Source of the DNA: Anaerolineales bacterium
GTDB taxonomy: Bacteria; Chloroflexota; Anaerolineae; Anaerolineales; Villigracilaceae
NCBI GenBank assembly: GCA_017985935.1
Contig: JAGNWT010000019.1
Location: 1 to 48,960 of the forward strand
DNA length: 48,960 nucleotides
Direction: 5' to 3'
How positions within the stretch are numbered: the first letter of the stretch is position 1; each line of letters begins with the position of its first letter. Both the position numbers and the translations under genes were made by a program. This document shows positions 41,101 through 48,194 of this stretch, one piece after another. The notes under the pieces were generated by a model. The model saw nothing but the letters and a program-made list of their open reading frames with translations, was not told where the DNA came from and did no database searches.

Positions 41101-43195
41101 ACATGCGGGTCGGCTTGCCGTCTTCGCCGTAGGTGATCTTGGCATACTGGTGCAGCCAGCGATCATCGCCGTCCGGCAGATGAATGGGGAACTCGTAATC
41201 CATATCTTCATGGTTGGCAACGATCGCATGATCTAAAGCGCGCAGGGTGCCTTCGCCGCCGGGGTCCAACAAAGTTGCCAGACTGTGCAGGGTGATCTTA
41301 TGATCGCCCGGCTGCAACCCAAAGATGCGGAACAATTGGTCCGAGCCGATCAGGTTGCCCGCCCCTGCCGTCCATTCCCAGTGACCGATGCGCCCGATAC
41401 GCTGGGCTTCCGCCAACAGGGATTCGTTCTTGTGCAGGTCTTCTTTTGCGCGCTGGTAGATCAAAATATTTCCGATCTCCACCGCGATGATGTTCAAGGT
41501 GTTGCGTGAAAACTCCGGTACTTCATCTTTTTTATGCGAGGCGACATTGATGCACCCCAGGATATTGTCGCCATGCTGAATGGGAACAGCCGCCAGCGCC
41601 CGCAGCCCTTCCTTTTGATGATGACTTTGCGTGTGCAGGTCTGCCTGGGAAAAGAACATGGTCTTCCCGGCCAGCATCAATTTTGCGCTTTGAGATTCTT
41701 CAGGGATCTCCCTGACCCTGGCAATAAAGTCTGCGCCCAGCCCGTGGTGATGGACAAGATTAAATGCACGGGTATCGGTATCGAAAACATAGATACCGCC
41801 GCAATCCAGATCGGTGGCGCGCATCGCGATCTTAAAACAGGCATCCCACACCTGCTCCATGGACATATCCTCTGTGACCAGGCGCGCCAGGTCACGTTGA
41901 GCCGCGATCAACATTTCTGAGTACTTGCGTTCGGTCACATCGCGAATGGAGGCAAGCGCCACAGATTCACCGTCCGCGAGAACATGGTGGCTCAGGCTGA
42001 TCTCAGCCGGGAACAGATGCCCATCTTTATGCAGGACAAGCAGTTCGTTGGTTGAGCCTGCCACCATGCGGCGCGGGCTTTCCATAAAGTCCGCCCGTCC
42101 GTTCACATGCATCAGGCGCATGTGCTCAGGGATCAGATCTTCCACATCCATGCCTTGCAGTTCTTCCATGGAGTACCCGAACATCTTTTCGGTCTGCTGA
42201 TTGGCAAGAATGATCCTGCCGCTGGCATTGGAAATGATCGTAGAGTCGGGAGCGGAATCAAGGAAGCCCCGCAAACGCTTTTCACTTTCGCGCACGGCGT
42301 CTTCCGCGAGCTTACGCTCGGTGATATCAAACCCGACCGACTGGAATTCGACCAATTCACCCTCGATATTGTAGATCGGGGTGTCGATCCATTGAAATTG
42401 TCGAACCCTGCCATCTTCGATGGTTACCGGGTGTTCATAGGTCACCGTGCGGGGGTTTGCAATAAGCTCTTCATAAAAAGCCACTGTGCCGGCGCGTGTG
42501 GACTCAGGCAGGAAGTTAAACCACTTCTGCCCGGCCGCCTGTCCCTTCACGCCAAAAATGTTCCTGTATCTTTCGTTGGCAAAGGTCAATGTGGAATCTG
42601 GCAGCCAGCGGCACAGGCTCACATCCAAAGATTCGATCAAGGCCCGGTACTGGCTTTCGCTCTGGTGTAATTTTGTCTCGGCCTTCACACGCTCGGTGAC
42701 GTCGTTCATCAAGGTCAGCAGGTATTTTCTATGCTGCACATGAATGTATTCGGCGTAAAAAACTCCGTGCAGCACATCACCCGATTTCGTCCGCACCAGC
42801 ACATCTTCATTGCGTAAAAAGCCCTGTTCCTTCAAACGTGCCAGCAGCTCGGTGCGTTGCGCCATATCCTGAAACAGCCCCAGTTCAAGCGGGGTCTTGC
42901 CCACGACCTCTTCACGCTCAAAACCGAGTACCCGTAAAAAAGATTCATTGACCGCCACATATTGGCTGGTGTTCGTATCGGTGATCGCCATTTGCGCCGG
43001 GCTGGCGTTAAAGATCCAGGTGAAGAACCCTTCATCATAGGTCCGCACCCGGCCAAACTCATCCACATCTTCGTGACTGACATCCACTTTTTGGGCTTGA
43101 GCTGGCTGCGAGGTCAAAAACTCCAGTTCCGCAATGCGCTTTTGAGCCTGCTCCAGTTCTTGAAGGATCTCTGCTTTGGTCTTATTCCGGGTCAT
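35138..43195 (-). CDS. Giant hybrid sensor kinase, 15 PAS + 2 GAF, HisKA-HATPase-REC
   Basis: A 2685-residue soluble hybrid kinase, far longer than ordinary bacterial kinases. My reading of the order is: coiled coil (TKAEILQELEQAQKRIAELE), PAS1-3 (about 50-425), GAF1 (about 430-585), PAS4-14 (about 590-1990), GAF2 (about 1995-2155), PAS15, HisKA (His in ASMSHELRTPLTGILGLSEA), HATPase (NLLSNAIKYTPEEGEVGL, WDKGMGI and GTGLGLVLVKRL), REC (IILMDIQMPGMDG and YLSKPF). PAS4/PAS12 (both ..EAQRIGRIGH.EW) and PAS9/PAS10 look like internal duplications. The last PAS to HATPase segment is nearly the same as in the membrane kinase upstream, showing gene duplication. It overlaps that gene by four bases. 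Nothing in it spans the membrane, so it likely senses internal signals or works with the membrane kinase in mixed dimers (inference). Confidence 0.94.
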   Translation of the reverse strand: MTRNKTKAEILQELEQAQKRIAELEFLTSQPAQAQKVDVSHEDVDEFGRVRTYDEGFFTWIFNASPAQMAITDTNTSQYVAVNESFLRVLGFEREEVVGKTPLELGLFQDMAQRTELLARLKEQGFLRNEDVLVRTKSGDVLHGVFYAEYIHVQHRKYLLTLMNDVTERVKAETKLHQSESQYRALIESLDVSLCRWLPDSTLTFANERYRNIFGVKGQAAGQKWFNFLPESTRAGTVAFYEELIANPRTVTYEHPVTIEDGRVRQFQWIDTPIYNIEGELVEFQSVGFDITERKLAEDAVRESEKRLRGFLDSAPDSTIISNASGRIILANQQTEKMFGYSMEELQGMDVEDLIPEHMRLMHVNGRADFMESPRRMVAGSTNELLVLHKDGHLFPAEISLSHHVLADGESVALASIRDVTERKYSEMLIAAQRDLARLVTEDMSMEQVWDACFKIAMRATDLDCGGIYVFDTDTRAFNLVHHHGLGADFIARVREIPEESQSAKLMLAGKTMFFSQADLHTQSHHQKEGLRALAAVPIQHGDNILGCINVASHKKDEVPEFSRNTLNIIAVEIGNILIYQRAKEDLHKNESLLAEAQRIGRIGHWEWTAGAGNLIGSDQLFRIFGLQPGDHKITLHSLATLLDPGGEGTLRALDHAIVANHEDMDYEFPIHLPDGDDRWLHQYAKITYGEDGKPTRMLGTIQDITERKRNENDLKEARERLVEAQELAHIGHWEWDLKLQQLIWSDEVYKIFGVTPESFTPTTESFEATIHPDDKESFLKERERMLAEKQYASIDHRIVLPNGEIRHVQERTQLLLDSEGKINRVIGTVQDITERVLVENALRRSQSKLRQALVAARMGEWRFDIATRSVEWSEESMQLFKIKTNIVSFETLLNYFHRDDRVIGERYLRSALENGRLGSEEFRIIDSTGKLIWVTGFGHASYDENGNLIEISGLIQDVTERKKAELELQRSTQMLEQAQSIAHLGNWELAPREGRGIFWSSEMFRMFHMDSKAGVPDLEKFMQLVHPNDRQTLLDAEKQAFETGQDVISEYRAIIDGETRYFQATIRAQTDSQGQLVHSSGTVLDITEIRKAFQQLTESESKYRLLAENISDVIWILDLEESRFTYVSPSVLLLRGYSAEEVQVQKLEDAISPDSARYLAAKLPERIEAYLQGETSSYIDEIEQPCKDGSSVWTETMTRILRNPDTGHLETYGVSRNITERRQAEEVIRTIERRNTALIEHAPDGIAVVDAEGKFIFASPSAYRIFDYGLQNIIGQDSRSLVCPDDLPVLDDIRLRLAQQPDQTHTGTYRFMHRDGSYRWIESTYTNMFGESSVRGVVINFRDVTERKLAVEELHRMEMRYRALVENAPSGVALLSPEGRFSYASTSALKILGYQAEDLFSGDPNALTHPDDLAMVLNELPSLVQDPSCVPTLQYRFRHKRGDWRWLESTFSNMLSVPSVEAIVINFHDITERKQAEEALRAEQLRFAKVADTIPGAVCTFQLSPTGQLFIPYASKAFEEIYGITLAEVAENINIITNRVPSAQVLSLRNSITESVKTMQPWRNEYQYEHPQKGLIWIEGYSMPVREEDGSYLWHGVAQDITERKKLEAAVRRNESLLLEAQRIGRIGHMEWNGYDEGLICSDELYDILGLPRQSHITQQTISSMMQPEERQALLEKDMQIIQQRANIDYEYRIFLPDGSERWLHQMGRITYSDKGVPIRMMAVIQDVTAQTLADAKIRENEEYLRESEARARAMLQAIPDMMFRLDKDGVFLDYKADIHELYAQEVPSLIGRRNRDVSPVEFADLIENKIKLALESGKLQTFEYEMEIPRMGMRFYEARMAPSGSGEVLAVVRDISERKTSEQALRASEEFYRLVSAINADYVFSTEIDEKGNLDLKWVGGGFEAMTGYTFEEYKAMGGWRAALHPDDREQDEADLVALMENEKISSALRTIHKDGEVRWAQVYANPVWSEAKERLIGIYGTVQDITERKRAEDALHLRVSELEMLYDTGLAFSQILSPSQIGQKIIETLEQKMAWHHIIIRLYDSERDALKVLAYSVGSNEGDENFMGRASSLNKGLSGWSAKHIEVIRSGDVMSDERYIETFPGMRSGLYVPMVSGRLMLGVITIESGIKNAFTEADERFVVTLANQAAVAIENARLNNDLEERVRQRTAEVQDLYDNAPIGYHSLDEDGNILLVNQTHLTWLGYSREEVVGHSFAEFLTPLSAKNFQKEFPNFKRVGNVRDLEFELLCKDGRVIPVLISATAIYNEDGNYVMSRTTLFDNTEQKEADEVMRTANFELARAMRMKDEFLASMSHELRTPLTGILGLSEAIQLGVYGVFNEKMNHAIENIQSSGRHLLELINDILDVSKIEAGKLELQISPFSLGDICKSGLQLTKGLASKKRQNVSFSMSPEQISMVGDPRRLKQVVVNLLSNAIKYTPEEGEVGLEVTANEAEKLVYISVWDKGMGISHEDLGKLFQPFVQLDSSLSRQQTGTGLGLVLVKRLVELHEGSLNVESEPGEGSRFTVILPYVPTAFAEQHKIPDKVETQNLPPAPAAIATVMIVDDNELGVATLTDFLTQQNFRVVSAGTGREFLSKLPQTRPDIILMDIQMPGMDGLETIRRLRAQLDKQIAGTPVIAITALAMPGDRERCIEAGADDYLSKPFRLLEIRELIEKIIKETR

Positions 43196-46100
43196 GAGTT
43201 TCTCCTGTCAAATTCAGCGATAAAGTTATTGATCATTCTTCCAAGGTCACGCAATTGAACCGGTTTGGTCACATACTCGTTCGCGCCCGCATCCAGGCAG
43301 TGTTCACGATCACCGGGCATGGCCAGTGCTGTCACCGCGATCACCGGTATGGAATTGACCGCGGGGTCATTCACCATCCGCAAGCGGCGGATGGCTTCCA
43401 ATCCATCCATGACCGGCATTTGAATATCCATCAGAACAAGGTTCGGGCGCACATGCAGCACACGGTCCAGGAAGTCGTGCCCGCTCAACGACCATTCCAC
43501 ATTAAAGTTTTGCGAGCGGAGAAAATCCGCCATCATTTCGATGTTGAGCTCGTTATCATCCACGATCATCACGGTGACCGGCACGCCGGCGACCAAGGGC
43601 GCATCGATCAGCGGCTCCACCCGCGCCGGAGCCTGCTTGCGCGCCACCGGCTGGATCATGGTGTAGGGAAGCGACACCGTAAAACGGCTCCCCTCTTCGG
43701 GCACACTTTCCACTTTCACACTTCCTCCGTGCAGTTCCACCAAACGCTTTACCAGCACCAGCCCAAGCCCGGTGCCTGTTTGTTGGCGGGCCAGGCTGCC
43801 ATCCAACTGCACAAAAGGCTGGAACAATCCCTGCATGTCGGTCGGGGAAATTCCCATGCCCTTATCCCAAACACAGATCCTGACGATCTTTTCTTCTTCG
43901 TCGGCGGTCACGTCCAATCCCAATTCACCTTCTTCAGGGGTGTATTTGATGGCGTTGCTCAACAGATTCACCACCACCTGCTTCAAGCGCCGGGCATCGC
44001 CGACCATGCCCAGATTCTCGGGAACCATGCTGAGTTTTACCTTCTGATGTTTCTTGTTCGCCAATCCCTTGGTCAACTGCAAACTGCTGTAACAGACATC
44101 CTTCAACGAGAAGTCGCTCATTTGCAGTTCAAGCTTGCCCGCCTCCACTTTGGACACATCCAAAATATCGTTGATCAACTCGAGCAAATGCCTCCCGCTG
44201 ACCTCGATATTGGAAACGGCAGTTTTTTGCTTCTCGTTCAGGTTTCCATACACTTCCAATTGCAGCGCTTCAGAGAGCCCCAGAATGCCCGTAAGCGGGG
44301 TCCGCAGTTCATGGCTCATGCTGGCAAGGAACTCATCTTTCATGCGCATGGCACGCGCCAATTCAAAGTTCGCGTTGCGCATGGCTTCTTCCGCGACTTT
44401 ATGCTCGGTGTTATCGAACAGGGTGGAACGGCTCATCAGATAATTTCCGTTCTCATCGTAAATGGCGGTGGCGCTGATCAACACCGGCAGGATACTGCCA
44501 TCCTTGCGCAGATAGTCCAGCTCAAGGTCGCGCACAATACCAGTCTCTTTGAACATCGAGAAGGTGGCATTGAAGACGGCGAAGCTGGCCGGAGACAGGA
44601 ATTTCGAGATCAAATGCCCGACCATTTCTTCCCGCTCATACCCCAGCCAATTCAATTCGGTCTGGTTGATCATAATCACGCGCCCCGCGACATCCAACGA
44701 GTGATATCCGGCGGGAGCGTTATTGTAGAGATCCTGCACTTCAGCGGTGCGCTGCTGCACACGCTCTTCAAGTTCTTCAGAAAGTACGCGATACTTGTTC
44801 TCGCTCTCACGCAGGGCAATATCCACTTCCTTGCGGCGGGTGATATCTTCCGCGAGACCGGTGGTGCGTATCAGCTCGCCCTGTTCGTCAAAGATCGGGA
44901 AGGAACGGTCATGGATCCAGCGCATGGTCCCATCCGGTCGGATGATGCGGTATTCCAGTTCGGTGAATTCTCCCCGCATTTGTCTTTCTTCCGCATCCAG
45001 CATGATTTGCCGGTCTCCCGGATGGATGGACAAGAGGAACACATTGCTGTCTGCATATACATGCTCTGATTGGATGCCCCAAATGGCTTCAAATGCCGGG
45101 CTGATATAGATCAATTTCTTTTCCCGGTTATCCGACATCCAGAACACTTCGCCGATATTCTCCGCGATCTGGCGGAAGCGCAGCTCAGACTCGTTGATCC
45201 GCCTTTCGGCATCCACCTGTTCGGTGATGTCGCTGGCGATACCCACCACGCGGACCACTTTGCCCATCTTGTCGAAGATCGGGGCGCCCTTGTCTCGTAT
45301 CCAACGGACCGAACCGTCCGGGCGGATGATACGATATTGAATATCTGTCTTTTTGCCATTCTCTTCATCAAGGCGGGCTTTTTCCAAAACAGCCCGATCA
45401 TCCAAATGCAGGATATCCAGATAGCCATCGGGGAGTTGACTGACCTGGTCCACGGTCAGTCCGGTGATCTTTTCAAACGCGGCGCTGATGTAGATGGGGT
45501 TGCGCGTGCCCGGCTCTGACACCCAGAAGATGTCTGTAATGTTCTCCGCGAGTTCGGTAAAGCGTTCGTTCGAATTGATCAGGTCTTGCTCGGCTTTCAA
45601 GCGCGTGGTGATATCTTCCATGCTGGTCACCAGGTAGCTATCCTCTGAAAGATCCATGATCTCGGTGGAATACAAGACCACGATCTCTTCGCCTGTCTTT
45701 TTGGTGGAGCGAATGATCTGATTTTTCAGGAAACCCATTCTCTCCAATTTTTCGCGGGTTTGTTTATTCTCCTCAGGGTCGAAATGCATGTTCAATTCAG
45801 CAGAGGTCCGCCCCAGCACATCGGCGCGGGAGTATCCCCAGATCTTTAAGAACGCTTCGTTGACATCAATGATCTCACGGGTGGAGATGTCGATCAGGCT
45901 GATGCCCACCGGGCTGGATTGGAAGATCGTGAAGAAACGCTGCTCACTTTCACGCAAGGCTTCATCCGCATTTTTTCGGTCGGTGATATCGCGCCCGTAG
46001 ACCGCAACCTGACGCACATTCCCGGCTTCGTCAAAGATCGGGTAAATACTGTTCTCCATCCAAACACCGTAAAGCACGTCTTCAAAACGGACGGAGTATC

Positions 46101-47829
46101 GCTCACGAACGACCGTATCCATCCAGTGCTTTCGGTTCTCTGCAACATGGGTGGGCAGCAGGTCGTAGATGTTTGCGCCGATCAGGTCTGGCACATTGCG
46201 ATTAAATCGCCTGGCGGCAGTCGCGTTGGATGCGATCACTTTGCCGCCGATATCCATCAGAAAAACGGATTCAGTGGCGGCGTTCAAGATCGCCTGCGCG
46301 ATCTCATTGCTTTCGTGCAGCGCGCGCTCCGACCTCTTCCGCAGCGTAATATCCTGCGCCATGGTCAGCAGGTAATTTTTAGCGTTGATCTCAATGGTCT
46401 CGGCATCCATCAGCAGGTCTATGATCTCGCCGTTCTTTTTCTGCATTTGGATTTCCATGCGGACCTTGCCCTGATCGGTCACAGCGTGGATCATCTGCGC
46501 CCGCTCTTCAGGGTTGCGCCACAACTGCAGTTCGAGCGCGGTGTGCCCTACCGCTTCAGCCCGGGTGTAGCCTGTCATATCCTCCCAGGCTTCGTTCACA
46601 TCCGAAAAGATGTTGGTACCGTACTGGGTGATGGCAATGGCAGCCGGGCTGAAACGGAAGATGGAAGCAAAACGCTCTTCACTGGCGCGCAAGTCCTCTT
46701 CGATCTTTTCACGCTCGGTCACATCCTGCGCCACGACCAACACCGCGCGATGCCCATCCAGAGTCAGCGAATGGGTGGAAATATCCACCACAATGCGAGT
46801 GCCGTTCTTCAGCTCATGGATCCATTTGCCGGTATTCTGCATGCCGGTACGACCCATATCGAGGAATTGCTTTAACCGCGGCAATTCCTCCGCCGGTCGG
46901 ATATCGCCAATGGACATCTGCAAGAACTCGCTGCGTGAGTAACCATATTTCTCCACCGCAGAATCGTTCACCGCGATGAACATTAATGTATCGAGGTCGT
47001 AGGCCCACATGGGATGCGGGTTGTTCTCAAAGAGATAGCGGTATCTTTCCTCGTTGCGGCGGATGGCGCTTTCAACTTTCTTGCGCTCGGTGATATCCAG
47101 AGAAACGATCAAGACGCCTTCAGGAACCGGCTGCATTCGAAACTCCAGCCATTGCTCCGACCCATCAAGAAAAGCGAACTCATTCTCCACCACGCCGGGT
47201 TCGCGGGCTTCCATGCATTTCTTGATCAATGTAAAGACGGGGGATTCTTCGATGGACGGCCATGCTTCTGTGAACTTCATCCCCAACAAATCTTGATTGA
47301 GCCGCCGATTATGGATCTCTGCTGTTCGATTCAGGTAAATGTATCGCCAGTCAAAATCCAGCAGTTGTACGCCTTCGAGCATATTGTCGAAAAGGTTGTG
47401 GAAGCGCTGCTCTTTTTCGATAAGTTCATGAGCGCGTTCCTCCACCCGTTTCTCCAATTCATTATTTAATTTTCGCAGATCCGATTCTGAAGCATGTAAC
47501 TTTCGATGATCCTCCCTGAATTTTTCCTGCAGATTACTTAATAACAACCCCATCCAAATGAACACCAACATTGAGTAGATCTCGGTTGGGCTTTCCACTC
47601 TTAATGAATAGGGAACCCCTGAAAAGAAGAAGACCGATAAGAAGGCAGAGGATACGGTCGCCGCCATCCCGACCCAACGTCCGCCAAGCTGCGCGCTGAA
47701 AAAGACCGCCGGGTAAAAAAAGATCCACATATAGGGCTGAATCTGATCCCACATGACCCATTGTATGAAACAGGCAATAGCAGGCAAAAGGAGCGGCAGC
47801 GTTATGTTCTTTATCGTTTTCGTGGCCAT
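43192..47829 (-). CDS. Membrane hybrid sensor kinase, DUF4118-like + 8 PAS, HisKA-HATPase-REC
   Basis: A 1545-residue hybrid kinase, first gene of the signalling operon. The N-terminal 110 residues hold three to four helices (LPLLLPAIACFIQWVMW, MWIFFYPAVFFSAQLGG, TVSSAFLSVFFFSGV and IYSMLVFIWMGLLLSNLQ) resembling the DUF4118 membrane part of KdpD-like kinases. Then come a coiled coil, eight PAS domains (about 140-1150), HisKA (ASMSHELRTPLTGILGLSEA), HATPase (NLLSNAIKYTPEEGELGL and GTGLGLVLVKRL) and REC (LVLMDIQMPVMDG and YVTKPV). I prefer the ATG at 47829 (MATKTIKNI), with GAGGA five bases ahead, over an in-frame ATG 12 bases earlier. All key phosphotransfer residues are present. Its stop overlaps the start of the 2685-residue kinase. 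Confidence 0.94.
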   Translation of the reverse strand: MATKTIKNITLPLLLPAIACFIQWVMWDQIQPYMWIFFYPAVFFSAQLGGRWVGMAATVSSAFLSVFFFSGVPYSLRVESPTEIYSMLVFIWMGLLLSNLQEKFREDHRKLHASESDLRKLNNELEKRVEERAHELIEKEQRFHNLFDNMLEGVQLLDFDWRYIYLNRTAEIHNRRLNQDLLGMKFTEAWPSIEESPVFTLIKKCMEAREPGVVENEFAFLDGSEQWLEFRMQPVPEGVLIVSLDITERKKVESAIRRNEERYRYLFENNPHPMWAYDLDTLMFIAVNDSAVEKYGYSRSEFLQMSIGDIRPAEELPRLKQFLDMGRTGMQNTGKWIHELKNGTRIVVDISTHSLTLDGHRAVLVVAQDVTEREKIEEDLRASEERFASIFRFSPAAIAITQYGTNIFSDVNEAWEDMTGYTRAEAVGHTALELQLWRNPEERAQMIHAVTDQGKVRMEIQMQKKNGEIIDLLMDAETIEINAKNYLLTMAQDITLRKRSERALHESNEIAQAILNAATESVFLMDIGGKVIASNATAARRFNRNVPDLIGANIYDLLPTHVAENRKHWMDTVVRERYSVRFEDVLYGVWMENSIYPIFDEAGNVRQVAVYGRDITDRKNADEALRESEQRFFTIFQSSPVGISLIDISTREIIDVNEAFLKIWGYSRADVLGRTSAELNMHFDPEENKQTREKLERMGFLKNQIIRSTKKTGEEIVVLYSTEIMDLSEDSYLVTSMEDITTRLKAEQDLINSNERFTELAENITDIFWVSEPGTRNPIYISAAFEKITGLTVDQVSQLPDGYLDILHLDDRAVLEKARLDEENGKKTDIQYRIIRPDGSVRWIRDKGAPIFDKMGKVVRVVGIASDITEQVDAERRINESELRFRQIAENIGEVFWMSDNREKKLIYISPAFEAIWGIQSEHVYADSNVFLLSIHPGDRQIMLDAEERQMRGEFTELEYRIIRPDGTMRWIHDRSFPIFDEQGELIRTTGLAEDITRRKEVDIALRESENKYRVLSEELEERVQQRTAEVQDLYNNAPAGYHSLDVAGRVIMINQTELNWLGYEREEMVGHLISKFLSPASFAVFNATFSMFKETGIVRDLELDYLRKDGSILPVLISATAIYDENGNYLMSRSTLFDNTEHKVAEEAMRNANFELARAMRMKDEFLASMSHELRTPLTGILGLSEALQLEVYGNLNEKQKTAVSNIEVSGRHLLELINDILDVSKVEAGKLELQMSDFSLKDVCYSSLQLTKGLANKKHQKVKLSMVPENLGMVGDARRLKQVVVNLLSNAIKYTPEEGELGLDVTADEEEKIVRICVWDKGMGISPTDMQGLFQPFVQLDGSLARQQTGTGLGLVLVKRLVELHGGSVKVESVPEEGSRFTVSLPYTMIQPVARKQAPARVEPLIDAPLVAGVPVTVMIVDDNELNIEMMADFLRSQNFNVEWSLSGHDFLDRVLHVRPNLVLMDIQMPVMDGLEAIRRLRMVNDPAVNSIPVIAVTALAMPGDREHCLDAGANEYVTKPVQLRDLGRMINNFIAEFDRRNS

Positions 47830-48018
47830 GGAATTCCTCATGGATGCATGATTGGCGATATCTTAGCGGAACTTTACCAACTCCACTATCCGTATTTTTA
47901 CTTAATTTAATTGTACTTAAGAAACATGGGGAATTTCAGCTAAATTGCAATTTCAAATTAGGTACTTCTGCAATCCGTATTCCGTATTTGCTTGATTTGC
48001 CCATCTCCCCTCCCTGCT
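47830..48018. promoter_or_regulatory. Divergent control region, kinase operon / riboswitch gene
   Basis: About 190 AT-rich bases with no gene. A minus-strand TACAAT at 47915-47910 could be the -10 box of the kinase operon. A 12-bp perfect palindrome AAATTGCAATTT lies at 47942-47953. The heptamer CCGTATT occurs three times: at 47890-47896 and as a direct tandem at 47975-47988. These are reasonable operator candidates for a regulator shared by both directions, but nothing identifies the protein. Confidence 0.4.
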
Positions 48019-48024
48019 TATACT
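48019..48024 (+). promoter_or_regulatory. -10 box of the riboswitch transcript
   Basis: TATACT at 48019-48024 lies 8 bases before the start of the c-di-GMP aptamer, the expected distance for transcription starting at the aptamer's 5' edge. TTTGCC at 47996-48001 is a weak -35 candidate with a 17-base spacer. Confidence 0.55.
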
Positions 48025-48031
48025 GCAAAAC

Positions 48032-48128
48032 GTCGAACGAAACGGCAAACCTGTCGAAAGGCAGGGACGCAAAGCCAACGGGTCTAAAACCAAATCATGG
48101 TCAGGATCGCCCGGCTACCGAAATCGAG
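48032..48128 (+). ncRNA. Cyclic di-GMP-I (GEMM-I) riboswitch
   Basis: The aptamer core matches the GEMM-I consensus as I know it. GGCAAACC leads into a GAAA-capped stem (CCTGTC-GAAA-GGCAGG). Then come the hallmark GGGACGCAAAGCC and CGGGTCTAA, and a second long arm closing with CCCGG and CTACCG. The conserved A and G that contact the ligand are in the expected places by eye. Downstream (about 48130-48172) ACCAAAATTTC can pair with GAAATTTGGT, with CTTTT/AAAAG inside. That stem has no T-run, so control may be at translation or RNA stability rather than termination. The controlled gene begins at 48195. Confidence 0.9.
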
Positions 48129-48194
48129 TAACCAAAATTTCCTTTTCCTCCTTTCCTAAAAGAAATTTGGTGCTCATACATTCAGGAGTATCAC

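Noticed and set aside
43255..45069. A 604-codon open frame on the plus strand opposite the membrane hybrid kinase
   Set aside because: It mirrors the kinase C-terminal half; the minus strand has clear catalytic motifs, while the plus-strand protein is rich in His, Gln and Arg with no fold signature. The same holds for the long plus-strand frame at 38789-40339.
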